A stretch of 64,000 bases of DNA from NCBI GenBank assembly GCA_038049695.1, contig CP142461.1, positions 28,837,001-28,901,000 on the forward strand, in the 5' to 3' direction. Position numbers and translations under genes: made by a program. The notes below the pieces were generated by a model that saw nothing but the letters and a program-made list of their open reading frames with translations, was not told the origin of the DNA and did not search any database. Position 1 is the first letter of the stretch. Each line of letters opens with the position of its first letter. The DNA is from Cinnamomum chago (lineage: Eukaryota; Streptophyta; Magnoliopsida; Laurales; Lauraceae). This document shows, one piece after another, positions 11,880-23,119 of the stretch.

Positions 11880-12373
11880 ATAAATCTGATTATACATGTT
11901 ATAAATGTGGAAAGAAGGACATTTTGCAAATAAATGTTCTGATAAAGATTAAAAAAAAGAAACTAAATAAATTAGAATATCATTCTCATAATTCAGATGA
12001 TAATCAAGATATATGTGTATGTTGCTAAAGTAACGAAAGTTCCTATGATTCATTATCCTCATCTTCATATTTCTCAATAAATGTATTAAATGCTCAAGAT
12101 GAATTAATTCTAGAATTAATAGAAAACATTTCTTTTGAAGAAGAAAAAAGAAAATATTATAGAAAAATGCTTGAAGATAAATCCTCAGAAAAACCATCTA
12201 AGAAAAATAAAGATTTTAAACCAATTTCAATGAAAGATATTCTCTCTCAACAATTAAACTCCTCAAAACCTTTAACCTTTCAAGATCTCAAAAATAAAGT
12301 AACTGAAACAAAACATGAAATTGCTCAATTAAAAGAACAAATCGTTAGATTCTATTACGGCATTGCAACTTAA
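11880..12373 (+). pseudogene. Caulimovirid zinc knuckle and linker remnant
   Basis: CYKCGKK starts a CCHC knuckle near 11895. The downstream half (glycine-histidine, then cysteine) lies in another frame, so a small indel splits the motif. An acidic/Ser-rich region follows, then an open frame (12167-12373) rich in Lys and Glu (KPSKKNKDFKPISMKDI). Its last residues, EQIVRFYYGI, already belong to RNase H, marking the deletion join. Confidence 0.65.
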
Positions 12374-12650
12374 CAAAATTTCTCTATAATAAAGAAAGAA
12401 GTCATTACCATAGTTTCATGCATACTCAAATTTCAAAGTGATATTTTGAAATCAAAAATTTCTTTTACGAATTGATTGCAAGTATGCAAAAGAAGTTTTA
12501 GAAAATTATGTTAAAAATCTTGCATCAAAACAAATTTTTGTTAGATGACAAGCTTTACTTGCTATTTTTTATTTTGATATCGAATTTATAAAAGGTTCTT
12601 CAAATCGCCTTCCCGATTTTCTTTCTCGTGAAATTTTATATGGTAGAAAC
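12340..12650 (+). pseudogene. Caulimovirid RNase H C-terminal fragment (copy A)
   Basis: In shifting frames it reads through IVSCILKFQSDIL, a CKSAKEVL-like segment and the ending FIKGSSNRLPDFLSRE. These match the same segments in copy B at 23120-23460. RNase H removes the RNA strand during pararetrovirus reverse transcription. The stops seen here rule out activity. Confidence 0.75.
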
Positions 12651-13475
12651 AAGGTGAGCGGTGATGCCTCCAAAAGGAAAAGGAAAAAATCAATTCATTA
12701 ACAACATAAATATCTTGTCCAACAATAAATTCAATGCCTTGAATGCCTCACCAATGCTCCTAGCACCCTATCATTCCATTCCTTTCAAAACCTCAATACA
12801 TTAAGAGCTTTGAATCTCCTATTGTCTTTCTTGACAATAGAATTTATGCAAACCTCACAATTGACCAAATCCTCACAAAAATATTCCGACCAAACTGCCC
12901 CCTCAAAGCTCCCAATATCTCCCACAAATATTATGAAGCTATTTTGGATCAATCCAAAAGTGCAATCATCACTCATCAAGACCGCGATGGTGAACATGTC
13001 TTTTCAAAAATGAAGATTCTACATATCTATTCTCCCACTGAATGGGCAGACAATTTATCATTACCAAAGTCTATGGTAAGTCCCACATGAAGTTCTTGGC
13101 CTTATGATTATTGGGATTATACGAATGTTCGAGAATACACTTTGTTGTATTAAAATTCTAAAAAATCCCATTCATAGTACATCAGTTTTTCATCAAAATG
13201 CAATCAAACTATTCTTTGTTGATTCTAGAATAATTGGTGGATCCGTTTTGGACTACAATCTTGAATACTCCCAGAAGCCCTATTAAGCAATTATCAATCA
13301 TTTCAAACCACTACCAAATTTAAAATCCCTGATCCTTCATACTCTTTCTTTAAATTTATCTTTTCCTCTACTATCCTATGGATTCTCCGCTGGGATTATG
13401 GTAAATCTCAAACAATAAAGCCGGCATGCCTTGTTTGTATTTCTTATATAAAATGGTAGGATAAACTTGACATCT
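12650..13475 (+). pseudogene. Caulimovirid downstream ORF remnant (function unknown, copy A)
   Basis: It follows RNase H directly and begins with a basic patch (GDASKRKRKK). Fragments TSQLTKSSQKYSDQ and NIMKLFWINPKVQ are in a different frame from the same region of copy B (22460-23104). Several stops and frameshifts are present. The copy ends where Harbinger is inserted (13479) and resumes at 15765. No domain was recognised. Position alone suggests the second ORF that some caulimovirid genera carry. Confidence 0.6.
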
Positions 13476-13478
13476 TTA

Positions 13479-15761
13479 GGGCCTGTTTGGATGCACAAGA
13501 AAAAACAAGATTTTTTTATTTTTAAGAAAGTTTTCTTCACTTTCAAAATGAGTTGTTTGGATAACTTGAGAATTCCAAATATTATCTCCTATCTTTCTAA
13601 AATATTGAAAGATTTTTTCCTTCACCCCTATTGTGTAGGAAAGAATCTTCCAAGATTACATTATGTTATTTCACGGATCTTCTCCTTCTCGTGCGTCCTC
13701 TCTTCCCCTTCTTTTTATTTTCGTCTCATGTTTCCTCTCTTTCTCTCCTTCTTCTCTTTCCCTCTCCCGCGTCTTCTCCTTCTCTCCTTCTGGACACCAC
13801 CTCCCACGAAAGAAAGGTACACCAGCTTATTCCTTTTCTTCTCTCTGTCTTCAGTTTTTTCCCAATCCCTTTATAGAAAATTATCATGAGAAACAAATTA
13901 GCAGGCACTCAAGCTAGTGCTTTTGTGACTCTAAGTCTGACACAAACGTTCCCAAGGTTCACAGAAGAGTGAAATTTTGAAATTGTTTGATTCCTACGAT
14001 GTGGTCTCGGCTATAAGTCAGGTTGATCCGGACTATCAAAACTATACTTTCCTTTGGTAATCACTCTCAGGGAAGAGGATCAAGTAATACAGTACACAGA
14101 TGTGATTAATTTCCTCATTTTGAAATATTGTCATCTCAACTGTATCAATAAAATGGCAAATAATAGTCATATTAAAATTGCATCCAAGACCCTTTAGCAA
14201 TTGTGGAAGTAGACTAGACTCTTCATGGGGCCAAATCAGATGGTCGTCTTTTGTATGTAACTGTGTTTTGCACGTTTAATCGATACTCAATATTATATCT
14301 AATAAGAGACTATCACCACAGTACTAAGAGAGTTAGAACTATAAATTTTGGGCCAAAGTTATACCAGATTTGTGCTTTTCACCCACTATTTTATTTTCAT
14401 ATCATTCTCCTTTGGTAACAGCCAAACTGCCCATATTTGGTTAAAACACTATGAAAACAACCCATGTTTGTACTCTGTAGAATAGGCTCATACTATAGAT
14501 TTCATTCACATGTGAACATGATCTAAGTACCTTTTCATGCCTATCATAAGACTAGTCCTTTGGCAATGAAAACAACCTGTCACAGCTTGAATATTATAAT
14601 CCCTTCATAGTGGAGGGGTGCCTTACCATCACCACGATTGTAGGTTCAGCTGTAGGCAATTTTCACTTGCTCAGAATCAGTTGGTACGTTCTAGTAAAAT
14701 GTTGAGTCCCATAAGCAAGCACCGTATCGAGATCGACACGGATTATTATCACAAAATGTTATGGCCGCTTGTACTTTTGATTTGAAGTTCATTCATATTC
14801 AAGCGGGATGGGAGGGTTCAGCATCAGACGCTATTGTTTTAAGGGCTGCAGAAAAAGATGGCTTTAAAGTAGGACGAGGTATGTAATTTTATTTTGTTTC
14901 GATCAAATAATCCCATTTATTTATTAATCAAAATCTTAATTGTATTTTATCAGGTAAATATTATCTAGTTGATGCGGGGTATGGAAACACTCCTAATTAC
15001 ATTGCCCCATACCGAGGAGTGCGATATCATTTGAGAGAGTTTGCTCGTGGAAGTATAGGCCCACAAAATGCCAAAGAACTATTCAACCTTCGCCATTCTT
15101 CCTTACGGAATGCAATTGAGCGTGTTTTTGGTGTAATAAAAAATCGCTTTCCAATATTAAAGAACACTTCTTCTCATTCATTTGACACGGTTACAGATGT
15201 AATAATTGCATGTTGCACCTTACACAACTTCATCCACATCCACTCTAACGGTGAAGATTGGATATATGAAGAGTATGACCTTCAATATGAGAATCAGTCT
15301 TCTGAACAGGAAGATATCAATGAACCAGAAGATGATTATAGCACGGATGTGCGACGTCGGGAGGGCAATAGAATGTGGGAAGCAATTGCAAATGCTATGT
15401 GGGATGAATACAACATTCGCACTAGAAGGCTAAGAGATCGGCATGAGCATCAATAAAAAGCTTATCATGGATTGTAGTTATCGTCTGGATTTCTTTTGTT
15501 ATGAACTTTGACGGCAAACTATAAATTTGCATATGATTATTTGTTTGACTCTAAAATCTGTGATGTCTTTGTTTTAGCATATATTATAGTCTTCAGCAAC
15601 CGCCAAACAGCTCAGTTTGAAATCTTTTGCATTCTTGAAACAATGCCAAACAGCGACAATGTTGCAATATTATAATATTGTAATAATATATTCTACAACA
15701 TTTGAATCTACTACTATTTAAATCTAAAGATATTATATTCTGCATGTATTCAAACAGTCCC
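13479..15761 (+). mobile_element. PIF/Harbinger DNA transposon, 2.28 kb, TSD TTA
   Basis: The 5' end is GGGCCTGTTTGGATGCA. The 3' end, reverse-complemented, is GGGACTGTTTGAATACATGCA. TTA flanks both sides (13476-13478 and 15762-15764). The inverted caulimovirid copy B keeps the unoccupied site: near 22262-22275 its complement reads CATCTTTAGTTTTCTC, which is exactly the sequence left when the element plus one TTA is removed. It carries a truncated transposase (14751-15456). The pyrimidine-rich 13670-13860 part is non-coding. Insertion postdates the duplication that made copies A and B. Confidence 0.95.
14751..15456 (+). pseudogene. Harbinger transposase (DDE_Tnp_4), 5'-truncated
   Basis: Two exons are visible: 14751-14878 (CTFDLKFIHIQAGWEGSASD) and 14954-15456, joined by a GT-AG intron (14879-14953, donor GTATGT). 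Exon 2 starts GKYYLVDAGYGNTPNYIAPY, which holds the second catalytic Asp (YLVDAGY), and continues through NAIERVFGVIKNRFPIL with the catalytic Glu and ACCTLHNFIH. The acidic C-terminus (145-aa open frame 15019-15456) is intact. The N-terminal part with the first Asp (normally GAxDGTH) and the associated Myb-like gene are missing, so it cannot act alone. Confidence 0.9.
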
Positions 15762-15764
15762 TTA

Positions 15765-16189
15765 GTTTTCTCAATAAATTTCATCATTCCTCCCCTCAAG
15801 CTTCTCTCATCATACAACCATATACTGCAAATCCTCAATCCAAAACGCAAGCGACCTTTAATACAATTTTTCCAAAAAGTCTAAAAGAAGATATTCGTTG
15901 TGAATCATCGTCGCCAACTGCCCCTATCAATACTTAGCAGCATATGGATCTTCTTTAAGAAATGCAGCGAATGAAAGATGAAATTCAATTTCTCAGAGAT
16001 CCTATCATAAAGAAATATGGCGGATTTATGCAAGAAGTTTCTTCCTCTAATGGTTCCGTCAACAATAAAGACGATTCAGATGCAACAATGCCTCCCTCTG
16101 AAGAAGTAGAAGTATTTTGACAATCAAGATAATGCATATCATCAAGACCAGGAGATCTGGAAGATTCCTCATTTAGCAAATGCAGCAGT
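15765..16189 (+). mobile_element. Caulimovirid copy A, continuation
   Basis: It continues the viral sequence interrupted at 13475. It matches the complement of 22260-21845 at roughly nine of ten bases by eye. In copy B the same segment encodes a Gln-rich linker and helical stretch (LLQEMQ, MKDEIQFLKDSIIKKYGG). Here the frame is broken near 15935 and 16040. Confidence 0.8.
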
Positions 16190-19100
16190 TGTGAGGCTCC
16201 ACCCTTGGTGGGCCCTCATTTTAAATTTGAATACTATTAATTACGGTAATATAACATAATTGTACTAATTAATAGGGATTAGTAAGGGTAGATAGATATT
16301 TTCCTAAGTTTTAGCCTATTTTATGGGATTTAGGCCTATTGTGTATTTTATAGATCTACAAGGTGTCTTTTTATAATTTTTGTAGGGTTTTAGGTGTTGA
16401 GGCCCTTACTAGTAAATAGGTTTTTATAAGGAGGGTTTTCCACACTTGAGAACATTCTAAAACCTCTACCAAAGGACCTAAATGCCCATGTCCTTATCCA
16501 CACCCCTATACAAAATAAAAGGCCCTTTTGGTAATTGTCCCAAACCCTAGCCCATATAAACTAAACTATTGCATTGGGAATTGAACCCTAAATTCACTCT
16601 CATTTAACCCTCATTTGCCCCTCATTTCACAAACCCTAGCTAAAACCCTAACCCTAGAAACCCTAGCTAAAACCCTAAGTCCAAAACCCTAATTACAATA
16701 AGAAGGAGGCCATCTTCTACCTATTGCTGCTACAATTCCCTAAGGAACCCTCTCTTGTCAATCTCTTTCTCTTCTACAAACCAAGGTAAGGCTTCTTAGT
16801 CAATTTCCATGTGATTCTCTAGGATTTTCTTTCTCTCTCTAGATTTCCTTTCTAAGCCTTGATTCTCTTGTGGAATGGGTGCTAGTTTTGGTATATTGGA
16901 TTAGTTTGGGTGTGAGAAGACCATTAGAGATTTGGATAGCTGGGATTGCTTCTCCTTGACTATTTTCTCTTACAAATCCGGATTTGAGGCAAGTGCAATG
17001 TACACACTTAGCATAGAATGCATGTTTATTATTTTTTATTCTGAAAATTTTATTCATATTATGCTAGAAATGCTTAGATTTACCCATGAGCTTGTTTCTT
17101 TGGGTTTTGGCCATTAATGAATGGATTTCTTGCTCATTTGGAAGGTTGATGGGTCAATGGTGATTGTGATAGGTTATTGGAGTGGGATTCCACTCAAATC
17201 CACCCATGGTAGCAAGAGGAACAACCTGCACAGGTTCCAGAGACGGAAACCGTGAGGGCCTGATTTTGTGCATTGATACCGGGACCCAGGTGGGCCACCC
17301 GATGACCCATCTGATCCGTGGATCCGAAGGACCCACGGGTGACCCAGTAGTTGGTGGACCGAGGCCCACCATCGAGCACTTGATCAAAGAGAGAGCGTGT
17401 TTAGGAAAAAAAAACAGTTCTGTGGATGGTGGGAACCACTAAATGACCCAGTGGTAGATCGAGTCCCCACATCTGATAGTGGACCCAGGGGCAAACCTGA
17501 TGGTGGTGGACCCGTGGGGATTGGGTCTCATCTGTCCCACATCTTAGGGCTTACACAGTAGTGGGCGTCATTCACAAAAGGAGATTTTAATTTGGATATC
17601 AGACCGTGGCGGGCCCACTGAGTGCCTGATCACGATCTCGTCTGTTCCAATAGCTGTACAGGGTTCGGCGACCTTGTTGGAAGGCTCTGATCTAAACCTT
17701 GATCAGTGGGACCCACGATATCAGCAATTTTAATCCCAGGCGAGAAGCTCGTGTTTTATTTTGAGAAGTCCTGTTGCAAAACTTGCGTTAGTGAGAAGAA
17801 GAGATGAAAGGGTAGGTCTGGTGGTTTGTGAGTGCTCGAGGAAGTGTGGCCCTTGCCATGTGAAAGAATTATGCAATGAGTAGGCTCAGTGGTCTGTGAG
17901 TGTATGAGAAAGTGTGTCCATCACTTTTGTGCAGAAGTGGGAATTCTATTAAATTGTACTCTTGCCCTTTTAGTTTCTAGAATAGTTGGAATAAAAAAAA
18001 GGGAAAAATCATTTGACCTGGCATGTTTTTCATTATGGGAAACAACATGCTAATTGTAGATTAATTACTCTGACCCATTAGTTTTAAGAATTATAATAAA
18101 GCCCTAGTTATTTTAATGAACCAAAATTAGATTAGATTCTTGGCCTAATTTTGTAGAGGGAAATTATTTTGGGTAGGGACCTATTGACCATCCAAAGAGA
18201 CTCCAATGATGTACCAAGCACGAGTCAACGATGTGGCTCAACCTTGACTTGTGGGGCCACTAAGTAGGGTCTAAGGTTTGGATTTGACGTCGATTCGATC
18301 CTTAAATGTCGTCGAAGATGCCCGTAACTTCAGGAGCACCAAATACAGTATCTTTGGCATCTGAAACTTCATTTAGGGATCCAATTAACTGAAATGGACC
18401 TGGACCTGAATGTGGGTCGTTACTTAGGATTGGACCTTTGATATTCCCTTTGATTCGATTACTTTGAGTTTATTTCACTTATTACATTACTGTCACTCTT
18501 ATGTCCTTGTTCATGCTTTATACCTGATAATTAAATGGAAAATGAAGGACCTGAACCTAAGACTTCCTAGATGTGACCTGGCGATGTAGTTTGGAGGAAT
18601 TTGACCCGTGTCTGTGTCTAAGCAGACCCTCATACGGCCTAAGTTGTATGTGTGAACCCTATGATGGAGAGGTGGTTGTGATTAGACTTATAACTCATTT
18701 TGAATGAGAATGGATTGTTTGATATTGGATTGAGATTGGTGATCTCTCCTGGACTATTTAGACTAAGGCTATGGCTTGGTGGGCCTTAGTATGGACCCCA
18801 ATGATTGGTACTCGGACCTCTTAGGGATTTTATAGGACCTTGCTCGTGCAAGGCAAGCCTAGACAAACACAGACCTGTACCTTGATTTCTTGAGTCAGCA
18901 CGAACATTCACTCAGTTTTTCTAAGCTCAGCCTGTTGACTGATCATCACGGGCAGGAGCTATTTATGAGTGTTGAGTGGGCTATCATGATGAGCTGTCTT
19001 TTAGACGAACGGTGTGATTCCGAGTCCGGTCTCTTGAGTGATGAGTGTTTGAGATTGATGAGTTATTTGCGGGGTTAGTTATCCCCAGGACTGGTGAGAT

Positions 19101-19781
19101 TTCCCCACCATGATTGTGTTCAGTATGGGAAGGCCACGACATAATATCCTGCGGGGGCTTATATAAATGTGCCACGTTGTGTAGATAAATTGGCTTATCT
19201 TATTTTCTTGATTCTAAATGTTTATCTTGCTCAATTGCCTAGGATTTGTACCTTGGATATTCTTATTGATCTTATTGTCGTCTCTATTCTTTTGATGCAT
19301 ACATTCTATGTTATTTATATACTGTAACTTGCCAGATCCTTTGATCTGACCCATTCTTGGTGCTTAGGTGTTGACCCCGATTATGAGGACGATGCACTCG
19401 TCATGGCGCCCATAGCCGGAGACTATGGATGAGGACCAGCTGACCAGTCGAGCTAGAGGATGGAGCACCTATACCGGGGGCTTGAGTGATTATCTTTTAT
19501 TTTTTGGGTTTGAGTGTCTTTATGTGGTGAGTAGGGAGTTAGTCTGATATGTTTATAAACATATTCTTAATTATACATTGAAATTTAGGCTGGACTTCAA
19601 CCCTACTACACTTGATATATCCCTATGATACCTTATGCTTCTGCTTTGCTCTTTACACTTCCGCAAATTTTAACCATTGATTATATGTCGGTCAAAAAGT
19701 TTTAAATTGGACCTCATTGTGGACCTGCGATCTTGGTAGTTCCCAGATTTTCCAGGAAGTATTCGGAATTGGGGCGTTACA
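16190..19781 (+). mobile_element. 3.59-kb LTR-like insertion (solo LTR or non-coding LARD), TG...CA with 5-bp TSD
   Basis: It starts TGTGAGGCTCCACCC and ends GGGGCGTTACA, giving TG...CA termini with imperfect short inverted ends. It is flanked by GCAGT (16185-16189) and GCAAT (19782-19786), a 5-bp duplication with one change. Copy B retains the uninterrupted sequence (complement of about 21825-21850: AATGCAGCAATTATCATG). I see no internal direct repeat, primer site or protein domain, so a solo LTR of a long-LTR Ty3 lineage is the simplest reading. A non-coding large retrotransposon derivative is the alternative. The 17182-17442 open frames are chance frames in GGGACCCAC-rich sequence. Confidence 0.75.
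16631..16693. repeat. Cluster of telomere-like AAACCCTA motifs
   Basis: AAACCCTA occurs about five times in 63 bp with short spacers (AGCT, AAGTCC). One spot has two adjoining CCCTAA units. Isolated copies lie nearby at about 16540 and 16585. It resembles short interstitial telomere/telo-box sequence inside the LTR-like element. Confidence 0.85.
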
Positions 19782-20109
19782 GCAATTATCATCAAACTTG
19801 CTGACCTATAGCAATGCCAAATGCATCTCGCGCAAATTCCAATACAGATTTATTTCAGCTATACAAATGTCTCAGATGTCTCAAATGCAGAATACCGTAG
19901 TTCCCCATGCAGCCCCTCAGTCAATGAATCTCTCCTCATGGTGCCAAGCGCCCCGAAGAATTGTCATGCCATGCATAAAAAAACTGCTCACATCAACATC
20001 AATAAGTGATCAAAGCCTTAAAAAATGAATTAGTATCACACAAGTCATACAAGTACAATTATGACCATGAGTCATGTACTTGGTATGTCTTAAATGCCTT
20101 TATAAAATA
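19782..20109 (+). mobile_element. Caulimovirid copy A, third segment (end of the inverted arm)
   Basis: It matches the complement of 21526-21823, including GCCAAATGCAT, TCATGGTGCCAAGCGCCCCG and AAGTACAATTATGACCATGAGTCATGTACTTGG. The inverted match to copy B stops near 20109 / 21526. Beyond that only copy A continues toward a promoter-like region. AAGTACATGACTCATGG and its context may form local hairpins. Confidence 0.8.
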
Positions 20110-20356
20110 AGCATCTTCATTGGCATAAATGAATTCTTAAATCACAAAAGAATGCAAAGATGCCTCAAAAGTCAACAATGTGGGCTAACGGTGCTCCTCA
20201 CCTTATGATAGTCCTCATGACTATGCAAATGCCTCCTCATCTCTCCCATGCAAAAGTCAACAATTGCTGCTACAGTAATGCAAATAATACAGCCACAACA
20301 ATACGACATGCAACAGCTACAAAATTTGCAAATTATATCAACTGATACAGTACAAA

Positions 20357-20456
20357 TGACGTGTACATGTTATCTAGATACTATACATACTTCAATGTAG
20401 TAGAATCCGATGGCGGATTTCAAATGTAATTAAGTTTGTAAATGTCTATAAATAGG
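20357..20456 (+). promoter_or_regulatory. Possible pararetroviral promoter: TGACG element and TATA box
   Basis: TATAAATAGG is at 20447-20456, and TGACGTG (an as-1/ASF-1-like TGACG core) is about 85 bp upstream at 20357-20363. It lies past the last viral ORF of copy A, where caulimovirids carry their pregenomic RNA promoter. Identification is by position and motifs only. Confidence 0.5.
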
Positions 20457-21525
20457 GAATTGTGAGCCCTTGTCTCACACAACCTGAAATTTAAGAACAT
20501 TCTTTATTTTAGCCTTTTGCTTTTCACTTTCTTTTAGTTTAGTATAGCAAGAGTCCTAAGAACTTTTTTGTTAGGCAGAAAATTTTCTTTAATACAAAAA
20601 CACATTAAGAACCTATTTGCCATAGATTAAAAATTTTGATGTTCAAAACCTCAAGCCGATTGAATGTCAAGAGGGGACTCGAACCAAGAATAGCTCGCTA
20701 TCAAACATAAGCAAACGCTTGGCAAGCCCTTCTATTTGACGTGAGTAATGAATCAAGATTACTATTAAAACACTTCTTTTTCAGCAACCATCCCCCATCA
20801 GGGTCGGGGCTCAGCCGATCAACGCCATGACTCTCCCTCAGCGCTGTGTAGTTACCAAATGCTTCTTCATCGTCATCTTTATCCTGATCTACTCGCCACT
20901 AAACTATTTGTTTCCATTCTCGCCGCCAATTCCTCCCCCCATTTATTCTCGTAGATGGATTACAAACTCTAAAACAGAGATATTGATCTTCCAAGAAGAA
21001 CCCATCAACGAGAACCTACATGTTTCTTTCGTTTTGTCTCTGTCCGTTTCTATTCATTTCTCCGTTCACCTACCCAGCATGCGTCTCAAGCTGATAGACA
21101 TTCATAGCGGTTGTCGAGAATATTGAGAGGGTTTGTCCTAGCAACTAATCGGAAATTTTCTATGCGCATTGGGGGAAGGTTTAAGGTTCCTCTTCTTTGG
21201 ATTCCTTGGTTTCAGAGGTCATGTTGCAAGTTTTTGTTGCATTGGGCTTTTGTTTTGGAGATTTGGGTACCGAAGTTACTTCTCACCTCCACCTCATTCT
21301 CCTTCAACTTCACCTTCTCTTACCCCCTTACTGTCCTTCTCCCTTTCCTTCTCCTTTTACTTCGCCTTCTCCTAACTGGACTTCTCCTTTTACTTCACCT
21401 TCTCCTTTTCCTAACTGGACTTTTCTTTTTGCTTCACCTCTCCTTCACCGTCACCTTCTCTTACCCCACCTTACTGGCCTTCTCCTTTTACTTCACCTTC
21501 TCCTTCACCGTCACCTTCTCCTTCA
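20457..21525. other. Spacer between the inverted caulimovirid copies, no gene
   Basis: 20457-20820 may be viral leader (pyrimidine-rich around 20515-20540). 20820-21280 is unrecognised. 21280-21530 is a pyrimidine tract built from CTTCTCCTTTTACTTCACC-like units that abuts the end of copy B. Long open frames here (99-154 aa) are low-complexity Leu/Phe/Ser stretches caused by the CT bias. Confidence 0.5.
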
Positions 21526-21808
21526 ATTTTATAAAGGCATTTAAGACATACCAAGTACATGACTCATGGTCATAATTGTACTTGTATGACTTATGTGATA
21601 CTAATTCACTTTTTAAGGCTTTGATCACTTATTGATGTTGATGTGAGCAATTTTTAATGCATGGCATGACAATTCCTCGGGGCGCTTGGCACCATGAGGA
21701 GAGATTTGTTGAATGAGGGGCTGCTGGGGAACTGCGGTATTCTGCATTTGAGACATCTATATAGCTTAAATAAATTTGCATTGAAATTTGTGCGAAATGC
21801 ATTTGGCA

Positions 21809-22321
21809 TTACTGTAGGTCGGCAAGTTTCATGATAATTGCTGCATTTGCTAAATGAGGAATCTTCCGGATCTCCCGATATTGATGATATGCACTATCTT
21901 GATTGTCAAAATGCTTCTGCTTCTTCAGAGGGAGGCATTGTTGCATCTGAATCGTCTTTATTGTTGACGGAACCATTAGAGGAAGATCAACTTCTTGCAT
22001 AAATCCGCCATATTTCTTTATGATAGAATCTTTGAGAAATTGGATTTCATCTTTCATTCACTGCATTTCTTGAAGAAGATCCATATGCTGTTGAGTATTG
22101 ATAGGGGCAGCTGGCAACGATGATTCACCATGAACAACTTCTTTTAGACTTTTTGGAAAAATTGTATTAAAGGTTGCTTGCGTTTTGGATTGAGGATTTG
22201 CAGTATGGGGTTGTATGATGAGAGAAGCTTGAGGGGAGGAATGATGAGATTTATTGAGAAAACTAAAGATGTCAAGTTTATCCCACCATTTTATATATAA
22301 GAAATACAAACAAGGCAGCAT
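21809..22321 (-). pseudogene. Caulimovirid 3' ORF segment, helical/Gln-rich (copy B)
   Basis: Two open frames (22321-22058 and 22057-21809) adjoin across one stop. They read NTQQHMDLLQEMQ, then MKDEIQFLKDSIIKKYGGFM. The heptad-like spacing of Leu/Ile suggests a short coiled coil. A Ser/Pro/Gln-rich stretch lies N-terminal. Function unknown. The same region in copy A is split by two transposon insertions. Confidence 0.55.
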
Positions 22322-22459
22322 GGCTTTATTGTATGAGATTTACCATAATCCTAGCGGAGAATCGATGGGATAGTGGAGGAAAAGATAAATTTAAAGAAAG
22401 AGTATGAAGGATCAGGGTTTTAAATTTGGTAGTAGTTGCAAATGATTGATAATTGCTTA

Positions 22460-23104
22460 ATAGAGCTCCTGGGAGTATGCAAGATTGTAGTCCAAAACGG
22501 ATCCACCAATTATTCCAGAACCAGCAGAGAATAGTTTGATTGCATTTTGATGAAAAACTGATGTACCATTAATGAGATTTTTTAGAATTTTAATACAACA
22601 AAGTGTGTTCCCAAGTATTCGTATAATCTCAATAATCATAGGACCAAGAACTTCCTGTGAGACTTACCACAGACTTTGGTAATGTTAAATTGTCCTCCCA
22701 TTTAGTGGGAGAATAAATATGCAAAATCTTCATTTTTGAAAAGGCATGTTCACATCACGGTCTTGATGAGTGATGATTACACTTTTGGATTGATCCAACA
22801 TAGCTTCATAATATTTGTGGGAGATATTAGGAGTTTTGGTGGCAAAATGGCTATTTGGTCGGAATATTTTTGTGAGGATTTGGTCAATTGTGAGGCTTGC
22901 ATAAATTCCATCGTCAAAAAAGACAATAGGAGATTCAAAGCTCTTAATGTATTGAGGTTTTTTGAAAGGAATGGAAGGATAGGGTGCTCGGAGCATTGGT
23001 GAGGCATTCAAGGCATTGAATTTATTGTTGGACATGATATTTATGTTGCCAATGACGGGATTTTTTTTCCTTTTCCTTTTCCTTTTGGAGGCATCACTGG
23101 TCAC
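22460..23104 (-). pseudogene. Caulimovirid downstream ORF (function unknown, copy B)
   Basis: The 124-aa open frame (23104-22730) starts MTSDASKRKRKRKKN, a strong basic cluster that could bind nucleic acid or act as a nuclear signal. It continues ASLTIDQILTKIFRPNSH and ISHKYYEAMLDQSKSV. After a frame change a Trp/Tyr-rich part follows (SYDYWDYTN, then a WW pair near 22500). It begins just past the RNase H end. I do not recognise a named domain. Homologous frames in copy A are more damaged. Confidence 0.6.
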
Positions 23105-23119
23105 CTTGTTTCTACCCTA

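Larger units (their letters stand above)
10637..13475 (+). mobile_element. Endogenous caulimovirid (pararetrovirus) copy A, capsid to RNase H, internally deleted
   Basis: This plus-strand copy holds a capsid/nucleocapsid-like region (about 10860-11820), a frameshifted CCHC knuckle (about 11893-11940), a lysine-rich linker (12167-12330), then a jump straight into the RNase H C-terminus and the downstream ORF. Protease and reverse transcriptase are absent. The join near 12318-12330 falls in a short sequence (GCTCAATYAAA) that the inverted copy B also has at the same spot, which suggests a microhomology deletion. From about 12320 on it matches copy B (23445 downward) in inverted orientation. The left boundary before about 10860 is uncertain. 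All ORFs are interrupted, so the copy is a fossil. Confidence 0.8.

Noticed and set aside
13467..13917. Overlapping 140-, 84- and 81-aa open frames
   Set aside because: They lie in a pyrimidine-rich non-coding part of the Harbinger element.
17154..17442. Overlapping 61-86-aa frames on both strands
   Set aside because: GGGACCCAC-rich stretch of the LTR-like insertion; no domain, and frames exist on both strands.
21111..21575. 154-aa open frame, Leu/Phe-rich, looks membrane-like
   Set aside because: The sequence is a CT-rich tandem tract open in all three plus-strand frames, so the hydrophobicity is compositional.
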